64,000 nucleotides of DNA from Candidatus Polarisedimenticolia bacterium (GCA_036001465.1 DASYUH010000040.1:75466-139465), one strand, 5' to 3'. Shown: positions 53,412 to 63,942, counted from the stretch's first letter. Notes: a model not told the origin generated them from the letters alone. Made by a program: numbers and translations.

Positions 53412-54224
53412 ATGCCCCGCGACCCCGTGGAGTTGAAATCGATCTGGAAGGTCCGTGACGGCAGGGCCACCGAGCTCTCCGACTGGATGGTGGTCGAGGA
53501 ACCCCTCGAGATCAGGGTCCGGGGAGAGGCTCTGGCCGTGATCATGCGCACCCCGGGTCACGACATCGAGCTGGCGGCCGGATTCTCCCTGACCGAGGGG
53601 GTCGTCCCCTCCTTCGACGCCATCGAGTCCATCCGGCAGTGCCAAAGCGGCGAGGCCGGGGAGGCGAACGTGGTCGACGTGACCCTCGCGCCCGGCGCCG
53701 GGTTCGACCCCGGGAGGATGCGCCGGAACCTGATGGCGAGCGCCGCGTGCGGCCTGTGCGGCAAGGCCTCCCTGGAGGCCCTCGCGACCCGGGCGCGTCC
53801 GGTCGAGTCCGGGCTGACGGTCAGGCGGGAGGTGCTCGCGTCGCTCCCCGGCACCCTGCTGGAGGCGCAGGAAAGCTTCGGGCGCACCGGGGCGCTCCAT
53901 GCGGCGGCCCTCTTCGATCCGGGCGGGCGGCTGCGTGTCTGCCGCGAGGACGTGGGACGCCACAACGCAGTCGACAAGGTGGTGGGACGGATGGCTCTCG
54001 ACGGCCTGGGGACCGGCGACTCCATCCTCCTCGTCTCGGGCCGCACCTCCTTCGAGATCCTGCAGAAGGCCGCCGTCGCCGGCATCCCCATCGTATGCGC
54101 CATCTCCGGCCCGACGACCCTTGCCGTCGACACCGCCCGCGCCTTCCGCATCACGCTGGTCAATTTCCTGCGCGACTCCGACATGAACATCGCCTCCTGC
54201 CCCGAGCGCGTGGCCGGCATCTGA
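53412..54224 (+). CDS. fdhD: Formate dehydrogenase accessory sulfurtransferase FdhD
   Basis: This 270-residue protein has the FdhD motifs: VVEEPLEIRVRGEALAVIMRTP-type substrate segment, the CGLCG cysteine pair in SAACGLCGKASLE, CREDVGRHNAVDKVVG and SGRTSFEILQKAAVAGIP. FdhD passes sulfur from IscS to the bis-MGD cofactor, activating formate dehydrogenases. None is encoded in the window. TAGAAT at 53397-53402 gives a start only a few bases before the ATG, so the mRNA may be leaderless. Confidence 0.95.
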   Translation: MPRDPVELKSIWKVRDGRATELSDWMVVEEPLEIRVRGEALAVIMRTPGHDIELAAGFSLTEGVVPSFDAIESIRQCQSGEAGEANVVDVTLAPGAGFDPGRMRRNLMASAACGLCGKASLEALATRARPVESGLTVRREVLASLPGTLLEAQESFGRTGALHAAALFDPGGRLRVCREDVGRHNAVDKVVGRMALDGLGTGDSILLVSGRTSFEILQKAAVAGIPIVCAISGPTTLAVDTARAFRITLVNFLRDSDMNIASCPERVAGI

Positions 54225-54289
54225 GGGCGGAAGCCATCGTGTAGAATGGGCGTCGGACGAGTGCATCGGACGGGGCGACGGTGGGCGGG

Positions 54290-55483
54290 ATGGGCGACGT
54301 GTCTTACTTCCAGAAGGGGTTCGGGCTCCGTGAGGAGATCAAGCCCGAGCTCCGCGCCGATTATCACAGCGCCATCGTCGAGCGCTTGAAGGCCTCCGGG
54401 CTCCGGCTCGAGGCGGGGCCGTTGACGTTCCTGCTCGCCCGCGAGTTCGGGTTCTGTTACGGGGTCGATCGGGCGGTCGAGTATGCGTACGAAACCCGCA
54501 GGAAGTTCCCCGGCCACACCATCTACCTGACCGGCGAAATCATCCACAACCCGCACGTGAACGCGCGGCTGAAGGAGATGGGAATCCTCTTCCTGCGTGA
54601 GGCCGACGGGCTGGGCCCCGGCCTCGAGGCGGTGCGGCCAGGAGACGTGGTCATCCTGCCCGCCTTCGGGGTCACCATGCAGGAGCTGGAGAGCCTGCGC
54701 CAGGCCGGCTGCATCCTGGTCGACACCACGTGCGGTTCGGTCCTCAACGTCTGGAAGAACGTCGATCGGTTCTCCGCCACCGGCTTCACCGCCCTCATCC
54801 ATGGCAAGTACGCGCATGAGGAGACCCGGGCGACGGCGTCGCGCACCACGCAGTATCCGGGCGGGAGGTACCTGGTCGTGCGCGATCGCGCCGAAGCGCA
54901 ATGGGTGTGCGACTACATCCGTCGAGGCGGAGACTGTGCGGCGTTCCTGCAGAAATTCGCCGCCGCATGCTCGGCCAACTTCGACCCCGACGCGCATCTG
55001 GGCCGGATCGGGCTGGCCAATCAGACCACGATGCTGTCGTCGGAATCGCTCGAGATCCAGGACATGATTCGCGCCGCCCTGGCCGACCGTCACGGTGCGG
55101 ACGCGCTGGACGACCGCTTCCGCGCCTTCGACACCATCTGCAGCGCCACGCAGGATCGGCAGGACGCCGTCCTGGAGCTCATCGACAGGAAACCGGACCT
55201 GATGGTGGTCATCGGGGGCTACAACAGCAGCAACACCAGCCACCTCGCGGCGCTGTCCTCGCGCCACGTTCCGACCTTCCACATCGAGGAAGCCGCCTGC
55301 ATCGAGAGCGCCGAGGTCATACGCCACAAGCCCTTCGGGAGCGGCGGCGAGGCGATCGCGCGCGACTGGCTGCCGGGCCGGCCGACGACCGTCGGGCTCA
55401 CCGCCGGCGCCTCGACGCCCAACAACAAGATCGGTGAAGTGGTGGCGCGCATCGCCTCCGTGCGCGGCGTCGCACCGTTCTAG
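54290..55483 (+). CDS. ispH: 4-hydroxy-3-methylbut-2-enyl diphosphate reductase IspH, long cyanobacterial/plant type
   Basis: This 397-residue IspH carries the three [4Fe-4S] cysteines C56 (FGFCYGVDRA), C148 (VDTTCGSV) and C284 (DTICSATQDRQDA). It makes IPP and DMAPP in the MEP pathway. The length, the N-terminal YFQKGFGLREEI segment, HGKYAHEETRAT and GLANQTTMLSSES place it with the cyanobacterial/plant form rather than the 310-residue enterobacterial type. A TAGAAT lies at 54242-54247. The start is ATG 54290; GTG 54281 is an alternative. Confidence 0.95.
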   Translation: MGDVSYFQKGFGLREEIKPELRADYHSAIVERLKASGLRLEAGPLTFLLAREFGFCYGVDRAVEYAYETRRKFPGHTIYLTGEIIHNPHVNARLKEMGILFLREADGLGPGLEAVRPGDVVILPAFGVTMQELESLRQAGCILVDTTCGSVLNVWKNVDRFSATGFTALIHGKYAHEETRATASRTTQYPGGRYLVVRDRAEAQWVCDYIRRGGDCAAFLQKFAAACSANFDPDAHLGRIGLANQTTMLSSESLEIQDMIRAALADRHGADALDDRFRAFDTICSATQDRQDAVLELIDRKPDLMVVIGGYNSSNTSHLAALSSRHVPTFHIEEAACIESAEVIRHKPFGSGGEAIARDWLPGRPTTVGLTAGASTPNNKIGEVVARIASVRGVAPF

Positions 55484-55497
55484 TCACGCATTCCGGT

Positions 55498-56190
55498 TCA
55501 GTGAACGTCCGAGCCGGACGGAGCGTGCCGGCCCGCCTCGATCAGGGCGATCTCCCTCCAGCGCTCCTCCAGAAGTCTCACCAGGGCGCGGCAGCGCTCC
55601 ACCACGTCGTCCATGCCCAGGAGCTGCATCTTGGTGCCGGTCTCCATGATCAGGCTCTGGCAGAGCGTGTTGACCGCCGCGACGAACGGGACGCCGCTGT
55701 CCGCGGCGAAGGGCCGCGCCGCGCCCCCCGAGATCTCCTGGAGGAGTCCGGAGCAGAAGGCCAGCAGCCGCTTCTTCTCCTCCGCGACGAGGGGCCCATC
55801 CTCCTCGTTCCGGTCCTGAAGCACCCGCACCGCGGCGATCCGATAGGGGCTCTCCTGGACGAAGGAGCGGATCTCCACCCGGGCCAGCCCGCGCAGCCGG
55901 ATGTTGAATCGGCCGCCCGGGAGGAGAACCTCCTCCTCGATGACTCCGGCGCAGGCCAGAGGGAAGACCTCGGGACTGCCGTCGTAACCGCTCTCCCACC
56001 CGGGCTGGAGGAGGGCCATGGCGATCATCCGGTCGCCGCGCAGCGCGTCCTCCACCATCAGGCGGTAGCGCGGCTCGAAGATGTGCAGCGGCAGGGCGGC
56101 GTGCGGAAAGAAGACGAGATCGGGGAGGGGGAAGACCGGAACGGTCCCCCGCGATATCAGGCTCTCGAGAGCGCTCGTGTGCGCATCCAT
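55498..56190 (-). CDS. Lon N-terminal (substrate-binding) domain protein without protease
   Basis: This 230-residue protein has a LON-SB domain (about 15-200): VPVFPLPDLVFFPHAALPLHIFEPRYR, split as FPLPDLVFFPHAALPLHIF and EPRYRLMVEDAL, then ACAGVIEEEVLLPGGRFNI. There is no AAA+ or protease domain. Stand-alone LON-domain proteins are widespread, and their role is unknown; they may bind misfolded proteins. It is convergent with ispH, and GAGGGG precedes the ATG. Confidence 0.88.
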   Translation of the reverse strand: MDAHTSALESLISRGTVPVFPLPDLVFFPHAALPLHIFEPRYRLMVEDALRGDRMIAMALLQPGWESGYDGSPEVFPLACAGVIEEEVLLPGGRFNIRLRGLARVEIRSFVQESPYRIAAVRVLQDRNEEDGPLVAEEKKRLLAFCSGLLQEISGGAARPFAADSGVPFVAAVNTLCQSLIMETGTKMQLLGMDDVVERCRALVRLLEERWREIALIEAGRHAPSGSDVH

Positions 56191-56295
56191 CAATCGACCC
56201 CTCCGAGCCCAGTCTACCCCGCCGGCCGCCCGGACCGGCGCATTGTTTCCGCCGCGCGCCTTATGATACTTTGCCTCCTCGGGCGAGAGGAGCCG

Positions 56296-56685
56296 ATGGG
56301 ACAGTACCGGCGCCATGTGTTCGTATGCACTCACGGGGAGTACTGCCCCTTCGACGGATCGGCGGAGATCCACCGCGTCCTCAAGGAGGCGGTCGCTGCG
56401 CGCGGCCTCAAGACGGAGATCCGGGTGAACAAGGCGGGGTGCTTCAACCAGTGCGGGAACGGTCCGATGGTGGTGATCTATCCGGACGACGTCTGGTACG
56501 GGCAGGTCACTCCCGAGAAGGCGCAGCGGATCGTCGACGAGCACCTGGCGGGCGGGCGGGTGGCCACGGATCTCGTCTATGCCGCCCCGCCCGGGCCGCA
56601 CAAGAATCCCGCGCGTATGGCGGAAATCCAGAAGGCGCGCGCCGAGGCGGCGCCCCCCGTTGCAGGTCCGGAGGAGCCCCGATGA
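56296..56685 (+). CDS. Thioredoxin-like [2Fe-2S] ferredoxin
   Basis: This 129-residue protein has the NuoE/Shethna-type fold with the cluster cysteines C in FVCTHGEYCPFDGS and C in NKAGCFNQCGNGPMVVIYPDD. It is an electron carrier or assembly factor; the partner is unknown. GAGAGGAG lies four bases before the ATG at 56296, and a TATGAT at 56262-56267 may be its -10. Its stop overlaps the start of the histidine kinase gene, so a redox-sensing link between the two is worth considering. Confidence 0.88.
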   Translation: MGQYRRHVFVCTHGEYCPFDGSAEIHRVLKEAVAARGLKTEIRVNKAGCFNQCGNGPMVVIYPDDVWYGQVTPEKAQRIVDEHLAGGRVATDLVYAAPPGPHKNPARMAEIQKARAEAAPPVAGPEEPR

Positions 56686-57683
56686 AGAAGCGCCACTCAC
56701 CATGGAGCTCCCGCAGCGCCGCCGCCGGCGCCGTCGCCGGTACGGCCCTGGCGGTCGGCGTCTGGCTCCTCCCCGTGTCCCGGGGCGCCACACTGCGCGC
56801 CCTTGCCGGAGTGGCGGTCGCGCTCCTGGCCTACACGTCCGGAGTCCTTCGCGCATCCAGGCGACAGGAATCCGAGGACGCCCGGACCCTGCTCGAATTG
56901 CGCGAGGAGCTCCGCCTGAGCCAGGACCACATCATGGCCGGAGAGACGTACCGATCGCTGGGGGCCTATGTCGAAATCGCCTCCCACCAGATGAAGGAGC
57001 CGCTGCAGGCGGTGGTGGGAGCGGCCGCGGCGATCGCTTCGCGCCCCGACCTGTCCTCCGACCTCCGCAAGCAGGTCGACGCCCTGAAGGCGGGCGCGGA
57101 CGGCCTGGCCGGGACGCTCCGCCACCTCGCTGGCTACACTCTGGCACGACCCGGCCGCGCGCCGTTCAGCGTCAACGTCCTGTTCCGGGAGGCCATCCTC
57201 CTGTGCCGGCGCCGGGCGGGCGAGAAGAACATCGTGTTCGAAGAGCGCTACGGGGACATCCCGCCGGTGATGGGCCCGGCAGCGCGCATCCACCAGGCGA
57301 TCCTCAACATCATCGTCAATGCCGTCGAGGCCATGCCGTTCGGCGGCGGGACGATCGTCATCACGACCACCCACGAAGGCGAGCACGTGACGGCCAGGGT
57401 GAGCGATTCAGGGATTGGCATCAGGCCGGAGCACCAGGGGCGCATCTTCGAGCCGTTCTTCACGACCAAGCCCGAGAAAAAGAGCGCCGGCCTCGGCCTC
57501 TGGGCCGCCCGGCAGATGCTCGACATCATCGGCGCCGACATCTCGGTCGTGAGCGCCCCTTTCAAGGGGACCGAGGTGACCCTGGTCTTCAGGCAGGCTG
57601 CGCCCATCCGAGCCGGCCGTGAAGGGACCGTCCATCCCCCGGAGATACCGCGCAACACCGCGGACGATCGCGAGATTGCCTGA
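56682..57683 (+). CDS. Membrane sensor histidine kinase
   Basis: This is a 333-residue protein with two N-terminal membrane helices (about 12-60) and almost no periplasmic loop. The HisKA-type dimerisation helix has phospho-acceptor His in EIASHQMKEPLQAV. The catalytic domain has NIIVNAVEAM, DSGIGIRPEH, EPFFTTKPEKKSAGLGLW and GTEVTLVF. With so little outside the membrane it probably senses the membrane state or a cytoplasmic partner. No response regulator is adjacent. Its ATG overlaps the ferredoxin stop. Confidence 0.92.
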   Translation: MKKRHSPWSSRSAAAGAVAGTALAVGVWLLPVSRGATLRALAGVAVALLAYTSGVLRASRRQESEDARTLLELREELRLSQDHIMAGETYRSLGAYVEIASHQMKEPLQAVVGAAAAIASRPDLSSDLRKQVDALKAGADGLAGTLRHLAGYTLARPGRAPFSVNVLFREAILLCRRRAGEKNIVFEERYGDIPPVMGPAARIHQAILNIIVNAVEAMPFGGGTIVITTTHEGEHVTARVSDSGIGIRPEHQGRIFEPFFTTKPEKKSAGLGLWAARQMLDIIGADISVVSAPFKGTEVTLVFRQAAPIRAGREGTVHPPEIPRNTADDREIA

Positions 57684-57706
57684 GGCGCTCCCCGGCCTCC
57701 CCGGCC

Positions 57707-58617
57707 TCAGGACGGGGCCGGGCGGCGGCCGAGCAGGTTCATCAGGACGTATCCCGCGATGCGCGGGTTCTCCTTCAGCCGCCTCAGGGAGTAGGCGTAC
57801 CAGTGCGGGCCGTAGGGAACGTAGACGCGCAGGCGATGACCGTCCCTGCGCACCAGCCCGCGAAGCTCCTCGTCAACCCCCAGGAGCATCTGGAACTCGT
57901 ACCGATCGGGGCCGGCCCGCTTCAGGTCGACAAGCCGCATCCCCTCCCAGATCAGATCCTCGTCGTGCGTGGCGATGCCGACGTAGGCGCCTCGATCGAG
58001 AAGCTCCTCCAGGATGCGGACGTAGTTCTTGCTGATCACCCGGCGGTCGTGGTACGCGAGCGCCCGGGGCTCGACGTAGATGCCCTTGCAGATCCGGACG
58101 TTCGAGCGCTCGGGGAGGGCCCGGGCGTCCGCGAGGCTGCGTCTGAGGCAGGCCTGCAGGACCACGCCGACATTGTCGATTCCCTCTCTCCGGAGGGAGC
58201 GGTACAGGTCCAGGTTCGCGGAGGTGCAGGTCGAGTCCTCCATGTCGATGCGCACGAAGTTCCCGCGCTCCCCCGCCGCGAGAGCCAGGGCGCACGTTGG
58301 CGAGGCAGAACTCGGGGTCGAGCTTGAGGCCGATCTGGGTCAGCTTGACCGACACATTGGAGTCGATCCTCTCCTCGCGGATGGCGCGCAGGGCCCGCAT
58401 GTAGTCGCCCACCGCACCTTCCACCAGCTCGCTCCGGGTCCACGCTCTCGCCCAGGACGTCGAGGGTCGCCATGTAACCGTCGCCGTTCAGCCCGCGCAC
58501 CACTCGCACGGCGTCCTCCAGGGCGTCCCCCGCGATGTAGCGCCGCGAGAAGGCCCTGACCACCCCCCGTGGAACGAAGGGCAGGGATCGGGAGATCAGA
58601 TAGTCCAGGACCGCCAC
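57707..58617 (-). pseudogene. Proline dehydrogenase, broken by two frameshifts
   Basis: Three consecutive minus-strand frames together spell one proline dehydrogenase (about 300 aa). Segment 1 runs from GTG 58617 (GGAAGGAGG upstream; RAFSRRYIAGDALEDAV) to about 58435. Segment 2 (VSVKLTQIGLKLDPEFCLANV) runs to about 58291. Segment 3 has the FAD/substrate motifs NFVRIDMEDS, GIATHDE and the end YGPHWYAYSLRRLKENPR. Both breaks shift the frame the same way (one extra or two missing bases each). It is either a recent pseudogene or two sequence errors. Proline oxidation would be lost if the breaks are real. Confidence 0.88.
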
Positions 58618-58647
58618 GCAGCCTCCTTCCCGGGCGAGCCAGCCCGG

Positions 58648-58677
58648 GCGTCTGTCCGAGCATTCGGACCGGCTCCC
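58648..58677. repeat. Dispersed repeat copy upstream of the proline dehydrogenase
   Basis: GCGTCTGTCCGAGCATTCGG followed by ACCGGCTCCC: a divergent copy of the MITE end sequence, 31 bp before the broken proline dehydrogenase start. Confidence 0.65.
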
Positions 58678-58715
58678 GGATGGCCGGCGCGCGGGATCAT
58701 AATGGAGAATCCCGT

Positions 58716-58745
58716 TTGACACTCCGCGAGACCATTGGCTATAGT
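58716..58745 (+). promoter_or_regulatory. Sigma70 promoter of acs
   Basis: Perfect TTGACA (58716-58721), 18-bp spacer, TATAGT (58740-58745). The MITE-like element begins 18 bp further on, so it lies inside the transcribed leader. Confidence 0.75.
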
Positions 58746-58763
58746 CGGCGCCCTGCCCGCTCC

Positions 58764-59014
58764 AGGAGTGTGTCCGAGTATTCGGCCGGGCCGCGCGCAT
58801 GGGGCTGCGGTTCGCAGACAAGGAGCGAGGAGGAAAGCGATGCGGGTTCATCGCCGACGACGAGCGACGCGGTATGCGGCCGCAATCCCCATGCGCCCTT
58901 CGGGTTCCGGCGGCGTGGGGCCGTCTGCTTCGTTGCCGCGCCTCGACGATGCTCGGGCATCGGACATCGGCGCGGCGCCTCGCATCACCCGGCCCAATAC
59001 TCGGACACACTCCT
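58764..59014. mobile_element. MITE-like element, 251 bp with 27-bp terminal inverted repeats
   Basis: The ends AGGAGTGTGTCCGAGTATTC (58764-) and its mirror ending at 59014 match in 26 of 27 positions. The 197-bp interior has no plausible gene. I see no clear target duplication. No transposase with these ends is in the window, so it would be a non-autonomous element. It fills most of the 418-bp gap between the proline dehydrogenase and acs; the remainder is the acs promoter, a dispersed repeat and the acs ribosome-binding site. Confidence 0.75.
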
Positions 59015-59035
59015 AGCTTGCAGACGAGGTGAATC

Positions 59036-60994
<1,959 letters not shown>

Positions 60995-61372
60995 TCAGCC
61001 GGCGATTCGGGCGGCCTTGTCCAGGTCGCTGACCACCATCACCACGACCGCCTTCCCCGCCGCCTGCGTGATGCCCGTGTAGGCATAGTCGATGTTGATC
61101 CCGGCACCCGTGAGCCGGGCGCAGATGTCTCCCAGAGAACCCGGGTGGTCGGTCATGTCCACCGTCAGGCAATCCTCGATCGACGCGTAGAGCCCCTCTT
61201 TCTGGAGCGCGTCCCTCCCCTTCGCCGGATCGTCGGCGATGATCTTGGCCCGGCCCTCGAACACGGCCAGCGCCCGCATGTTCACCTTGGCCTTGCCCAG
61301 GGCCTGGGCGACCTGGGCCAGCGTCCCGGGCTTGTTGGCCAGTTGAACGGTCAGCTGCTTGGCTCGCGGCAT
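60995..61372 (-). CDS. Two-ACT-domain protein
   Basis: This 125-residue protein consists of two ACT repeats: KQLTVQLANKPGTLAQVAQAL and MTDHPGSLGDICARLTGAGI, each with the ligand-binding Gly turn. It should bind an amino acid or similar ligand and regulate a partner. None is fused. It stands between acs (convergent) and the sdhB gene (upstream by only 4 bp), so it is likely the last gene of the succinate dehydrogenase operon and might tune it. Confidence 0.85.
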   Translation of the reverse strand: MPRAKQLTVQLANKPGTLAQVAQALGKAKVNMRALAVFEGRAKIIADDPAKGRDALQKEGLYASIEDCLTVDMTDHPGSLGDICARLTGAGINIDYAYTGITQAAGKAVVVMVVSDLDKAARIAG

Positions 61373-61376
61373 GGCG

Positions 61377-62117
61377 TTACCTCCTGAAGATCGTCCGGCG
61401 CAGCCACAGGAGCGGATCGTAAAAGCGATCCACCACCCGCTCCTTGAGAGGAATGATTCCGTTGTCGGTGATTTCGATGTGCTCGGGGCAGACCTCGGTG
61501 CAACAGCGCGTGATGTTGCACAAGCCGGACCCGAAGTCCTTGCGCACGGCGGGGATGCGGTCCTCCGTGTCCAGCGGGTGCATCTCCAGCGACGCGAGAC
61601 GGATCATGAACCGCGGCCCGACGAAGGCGTCCTTGCGCGACTGATCGCGCAGGACGTGGCAGACATCCTGGCACAGGTAGCATTCGATGCATTTGCGGAA
61701 CTCCTGCACCCGGTCCACGTCCGCCTGGAGCATGCGGTGCTGCCCGTCCGCGCCCCTTGGCCGCGGGCGGAACGGCGGGATGCGCTTGTTCTGCTCGAAG
61801 TTCCACGAGACGTCCGTCACCAGATCCTTGACGACCGGAAAGGTCTTCAGCGGCTGGATCGTGATGGCGTCCCCCGCCGTGTACAGGTTCATGCGTGTCA
61901 TGCAGGCCAGCCGTGGCCGGCCGTTGATCTCCATGCTGCAGGATCCGCACTTTCCCGCCTTGCAGTTCCAGCGGATCGCCAGGTCGTTCGCCTGCTTCGC
62001 CTGGATGCGATGGAGGACGTCGAGAACGACCATCCCCTCGTCCACCTCGATGCGATGCTCCACGAACGAGCCGCCGGCGGCGGTGCCGCGCCAGATTCGA
62101 AACGTGCGCTCAGACAC
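61377..62117 (-). CDS. sdhB: Succinate dehydrogenase/fumarate reductase iron-sulfur subunit
   Basis: This 246-residue protein has an N-terminal plant-type [2Fe-2S] domain (CKAGKCGSCSMEINGRPRLAC) and a C-terminal domain for [4Fe-4S] and [3Fe-4S] clusters (CIECYLCQDVCHV and CNITRCCTEVCPEHI). It transfers electrons between the flavoprotein and the membrane quinone. The ATG overlaps the 3' end of the flavoprotein gene by 8 bp. Direction (oxidation or fumarate reduction) is not decidable from this subunit. Confidence 0.95.
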   Translation of the reverse strand: MSERTFRIWRGTAAGGSFVEHRIEVDEGMVVLDVLHRIQAKQANDLAIRWNCKAGKCGSCSMEINGRPRLACMTRMNLYTAGDAITIQPLKTFPVVKDLVTDVSWNFEQNKRIPPFRPRPRGADGQHRMLQADVDRVQEFRKCIECYLCQDVCHVLRDQSRKDAFVGPRFMIRLASLEMHPLDTEDRIPAVRKDFGSGLCNITRCCTEVCPEHIEITDNGIIPLKERVVDRFYDPLLWLRRTIFRR

Positions 62118-63942
62118 GGCCGGCCTCCAGATCTTCGATCGTGGCGTGGGCGATCGCCGCGAGCGCCGCGGGCGGATCCCGTCGGGTCTCGACCCGGGTC
62201 TCCATCGTCCCGTCCTTCCCCTTGCGCACGATGACGTTCACTTTCTGCCATTCCTCGCGCTCGCTGAAGTGATCGAGGCGTGTGTGCGCCCCCCGGCTCT
62301 CCTGCCGCACGAGGGCGGCGCGCGTGACGGCCTCGGCCGTGATCAGAAGGGAGCGGAGATCCAGTGCCTCGTGCCAGGCGGCGTTGTATTGCGATGCGCC
62401 CGTGGCTTTCACCGCCGCAGCGTCCGCTTTCAGCCGATCGATCTCCCTGACGGCCGCCTGGAGATCCGCCTCGTTGCGCACGATGCCGACGTACCGGCCC
62501 ATGACACCCTGCAGATCCTCGTGGACGACGTACGGATTCGGGCCCGCCTCGCGGTTGAGGGGGAGGATCGCCCTCCGGACGGCCGACCGGACCTGCTCGT
62601 CGTCGACGCGCGGCGCCGCGCCGGGGCCCTTCACGTACGCCTCGGCCCCGACTCCGGCCAGGCGACCGAACACCAGGAGGTCGGAGAGCGAGTTGCCCCC
62701 CAGCCGGTTCGCGCCGTGCATCCCGGCCGAGCACTCGCCTGCGGCGAACAGCCCGGGGACCGAGGACATCTGCGTGTCGTCATCGACGCGCACGCCGCCC
62801 ATGAAGTAGTGGAGGGTCGGCCCGACCTCCATCGCCTGCCGGGTGATGTCCACCTCGGCCAGCTCCTTGAACTGGTGATACATGGAGGGGAGCTTCTTCC
62901 GGATCGACTCGGCCGGCAGGCGCGAGGCGATGTCGAGGTAGACGCCGCCGTGCGGCGAGCCGCGCCCTTCGTTGACCTCCTGCGTGATGGCGCGGGCGAC
63001 GACGTCGCGCGTCAGGAGCTCCGGCGGCCTGCGGGCCTGCTTGTCGCCGGCGAGCCAGCGGTTCGCCTCCTCCTCGGTGGCGGCGGTCTCGACGGCGAAT
63101 TTCTCCGGAATGTAGCGGAACATGAAGCGTTCCTTCTTGCTGTCCAGGAGCACGCCGCCGTCCCCTCGCACTCCCTCGGTCACCAGGATGCCGCGCACCG
63201 AGGGGGGCCAGACCATTCCGGTGGGGTGGAACTGGGTGAACTCCATGTCCATCAGCTCCGCCCCGGCGTCGTAGGCCATGGCGGTTCCGTCCCCCGTGTA
63301 CTCCCAGGAGTTCGACGTGACCCGCCACGCCCGTCCTCCGCCGCCGGTCGCCAGGATGACGGCGCGCGTCCTGAACAGCACGAACCGGCCCGACTCGCGC
63401 CAGTAACCCAGAACGCCCGCGACACGACCGCCGTCGAGAAGCAGTTCCAGGGCCGTGCACTCCATGTAGATCCCGAAGCCCTTGTGCACGGCGTGATCCT
63501 GCAGCGTGCGGATGATCTCGAGTCCCGTGCGATCTCCGACGTGCGCGAGGCGCGGGTACCGGTGGCCTCCGAAATTGCGCTGGCTGATGAGGCCGTCCCG
63601 GGTGCGGTCGAACACCGCGCCCCACTCCTCCAGCTCGCGCACCCGGTCGGGCGATTCCCTGGCGTGCAGCTCCGCCATGCGCCACTGGTTGAGAAACTTG
63701 CCGCCGCGCATCGTGTCCCGGAAGTGGACCTTCCAGCTGTCACGGCGGTCCACGTTGCCAAGCGCCGCCGCCACCCCTCCCTCGGCCATGACCGTGTGGG
63801 CCTTGCCCAGAAGCGACTTGCACATCAGCCCGGTGTTCAGGCCGCGCGCCGAGCATTCGATGGCGGCGCGCAGGCCGGCGCCTCCGGCGCCGATCACCAG
63901 GACGTCGTGCTCGAAGGTCTGGATCTCGGAGACGTTGAGCAT
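62110..63942 (-). CDS. sdhA: Succinate dehydrogenase/fumarate reductase flavoprotein subunit
   Basis: This is a 610-residue FAD protein. The Rossmann motif is VLVIGAGGAGLRAAIECSARG-like (LVIGAGGAGLRAAIE), and the flavin-linking His region is KAHTVMAEGGVAAALGN. The substrate-binding segment is MDMEFTQFHPTGM, and the capping/active-site region includes HGANRLGGNSLSDLLVFG. It interconverts succinate and fumarate at the cytoplasmic face. A short gap of 3 bp separates it from the upstream gene cut by the window edge, probably the membrane anchor. Confidence 0.96.
   Translation of the reverse strand: MLNVSEIQTFEHDVLVIGAGGAGLRAAIECSARGLNTGLMCKSLLGKAHTVMAEGGVAAALGNVDRRDSWKVHFRDTMRGGKFLNQWRMAELHARESPDRVRELEEWGAVFDRTRDGLISQRNFGGHRYPRLAHVGDRTGLEIIRTLQDHAVHKGFGIYMECTALELLLDGGRVAGVLGYWRESGRFVLFRTRAVILATGGGGRAWRVTSNSWEYTGDGTAMAYDAGAELMDMEFTQFHPTGMVWPPSVRGILVTEGVRGDGGVLLDSKKERFMFRYIPEKFAVETAATEEEANRWLAGDKQARRPPELLTRDVVARAITQEVNEGRGSPHGGVYLDIASRLPAESIRKKLPSMYHQFKELAEVDITRQAMEVGPTLHYFMGGVRVDDDTQMSSVPGLFAAGECSAGMHGANRLGGNSLSDLLVFGRLAGVGAEAYVKGPGAAPRVDDEQVRSAVRRAILPLNREAGPNPYVVHEDLQGVMGRYVGIVRNEADLQAAVREIDRLKADAAAVKATGASQYNAAWHEALDLRSLLITAEAVTRAALVRQESRGAHTRLDHFSEREEWQKVNVIVRKGKDGTMETRVETRRDPPAALAAIAHATIEDLEAGRV

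Noticed and set aside
58764-59014. Target-site duplication for the MITE-like element
   Set aside because: Flanks CTCC and AGCT do not repeat at any length tried, so I claim only the inverted repeats.
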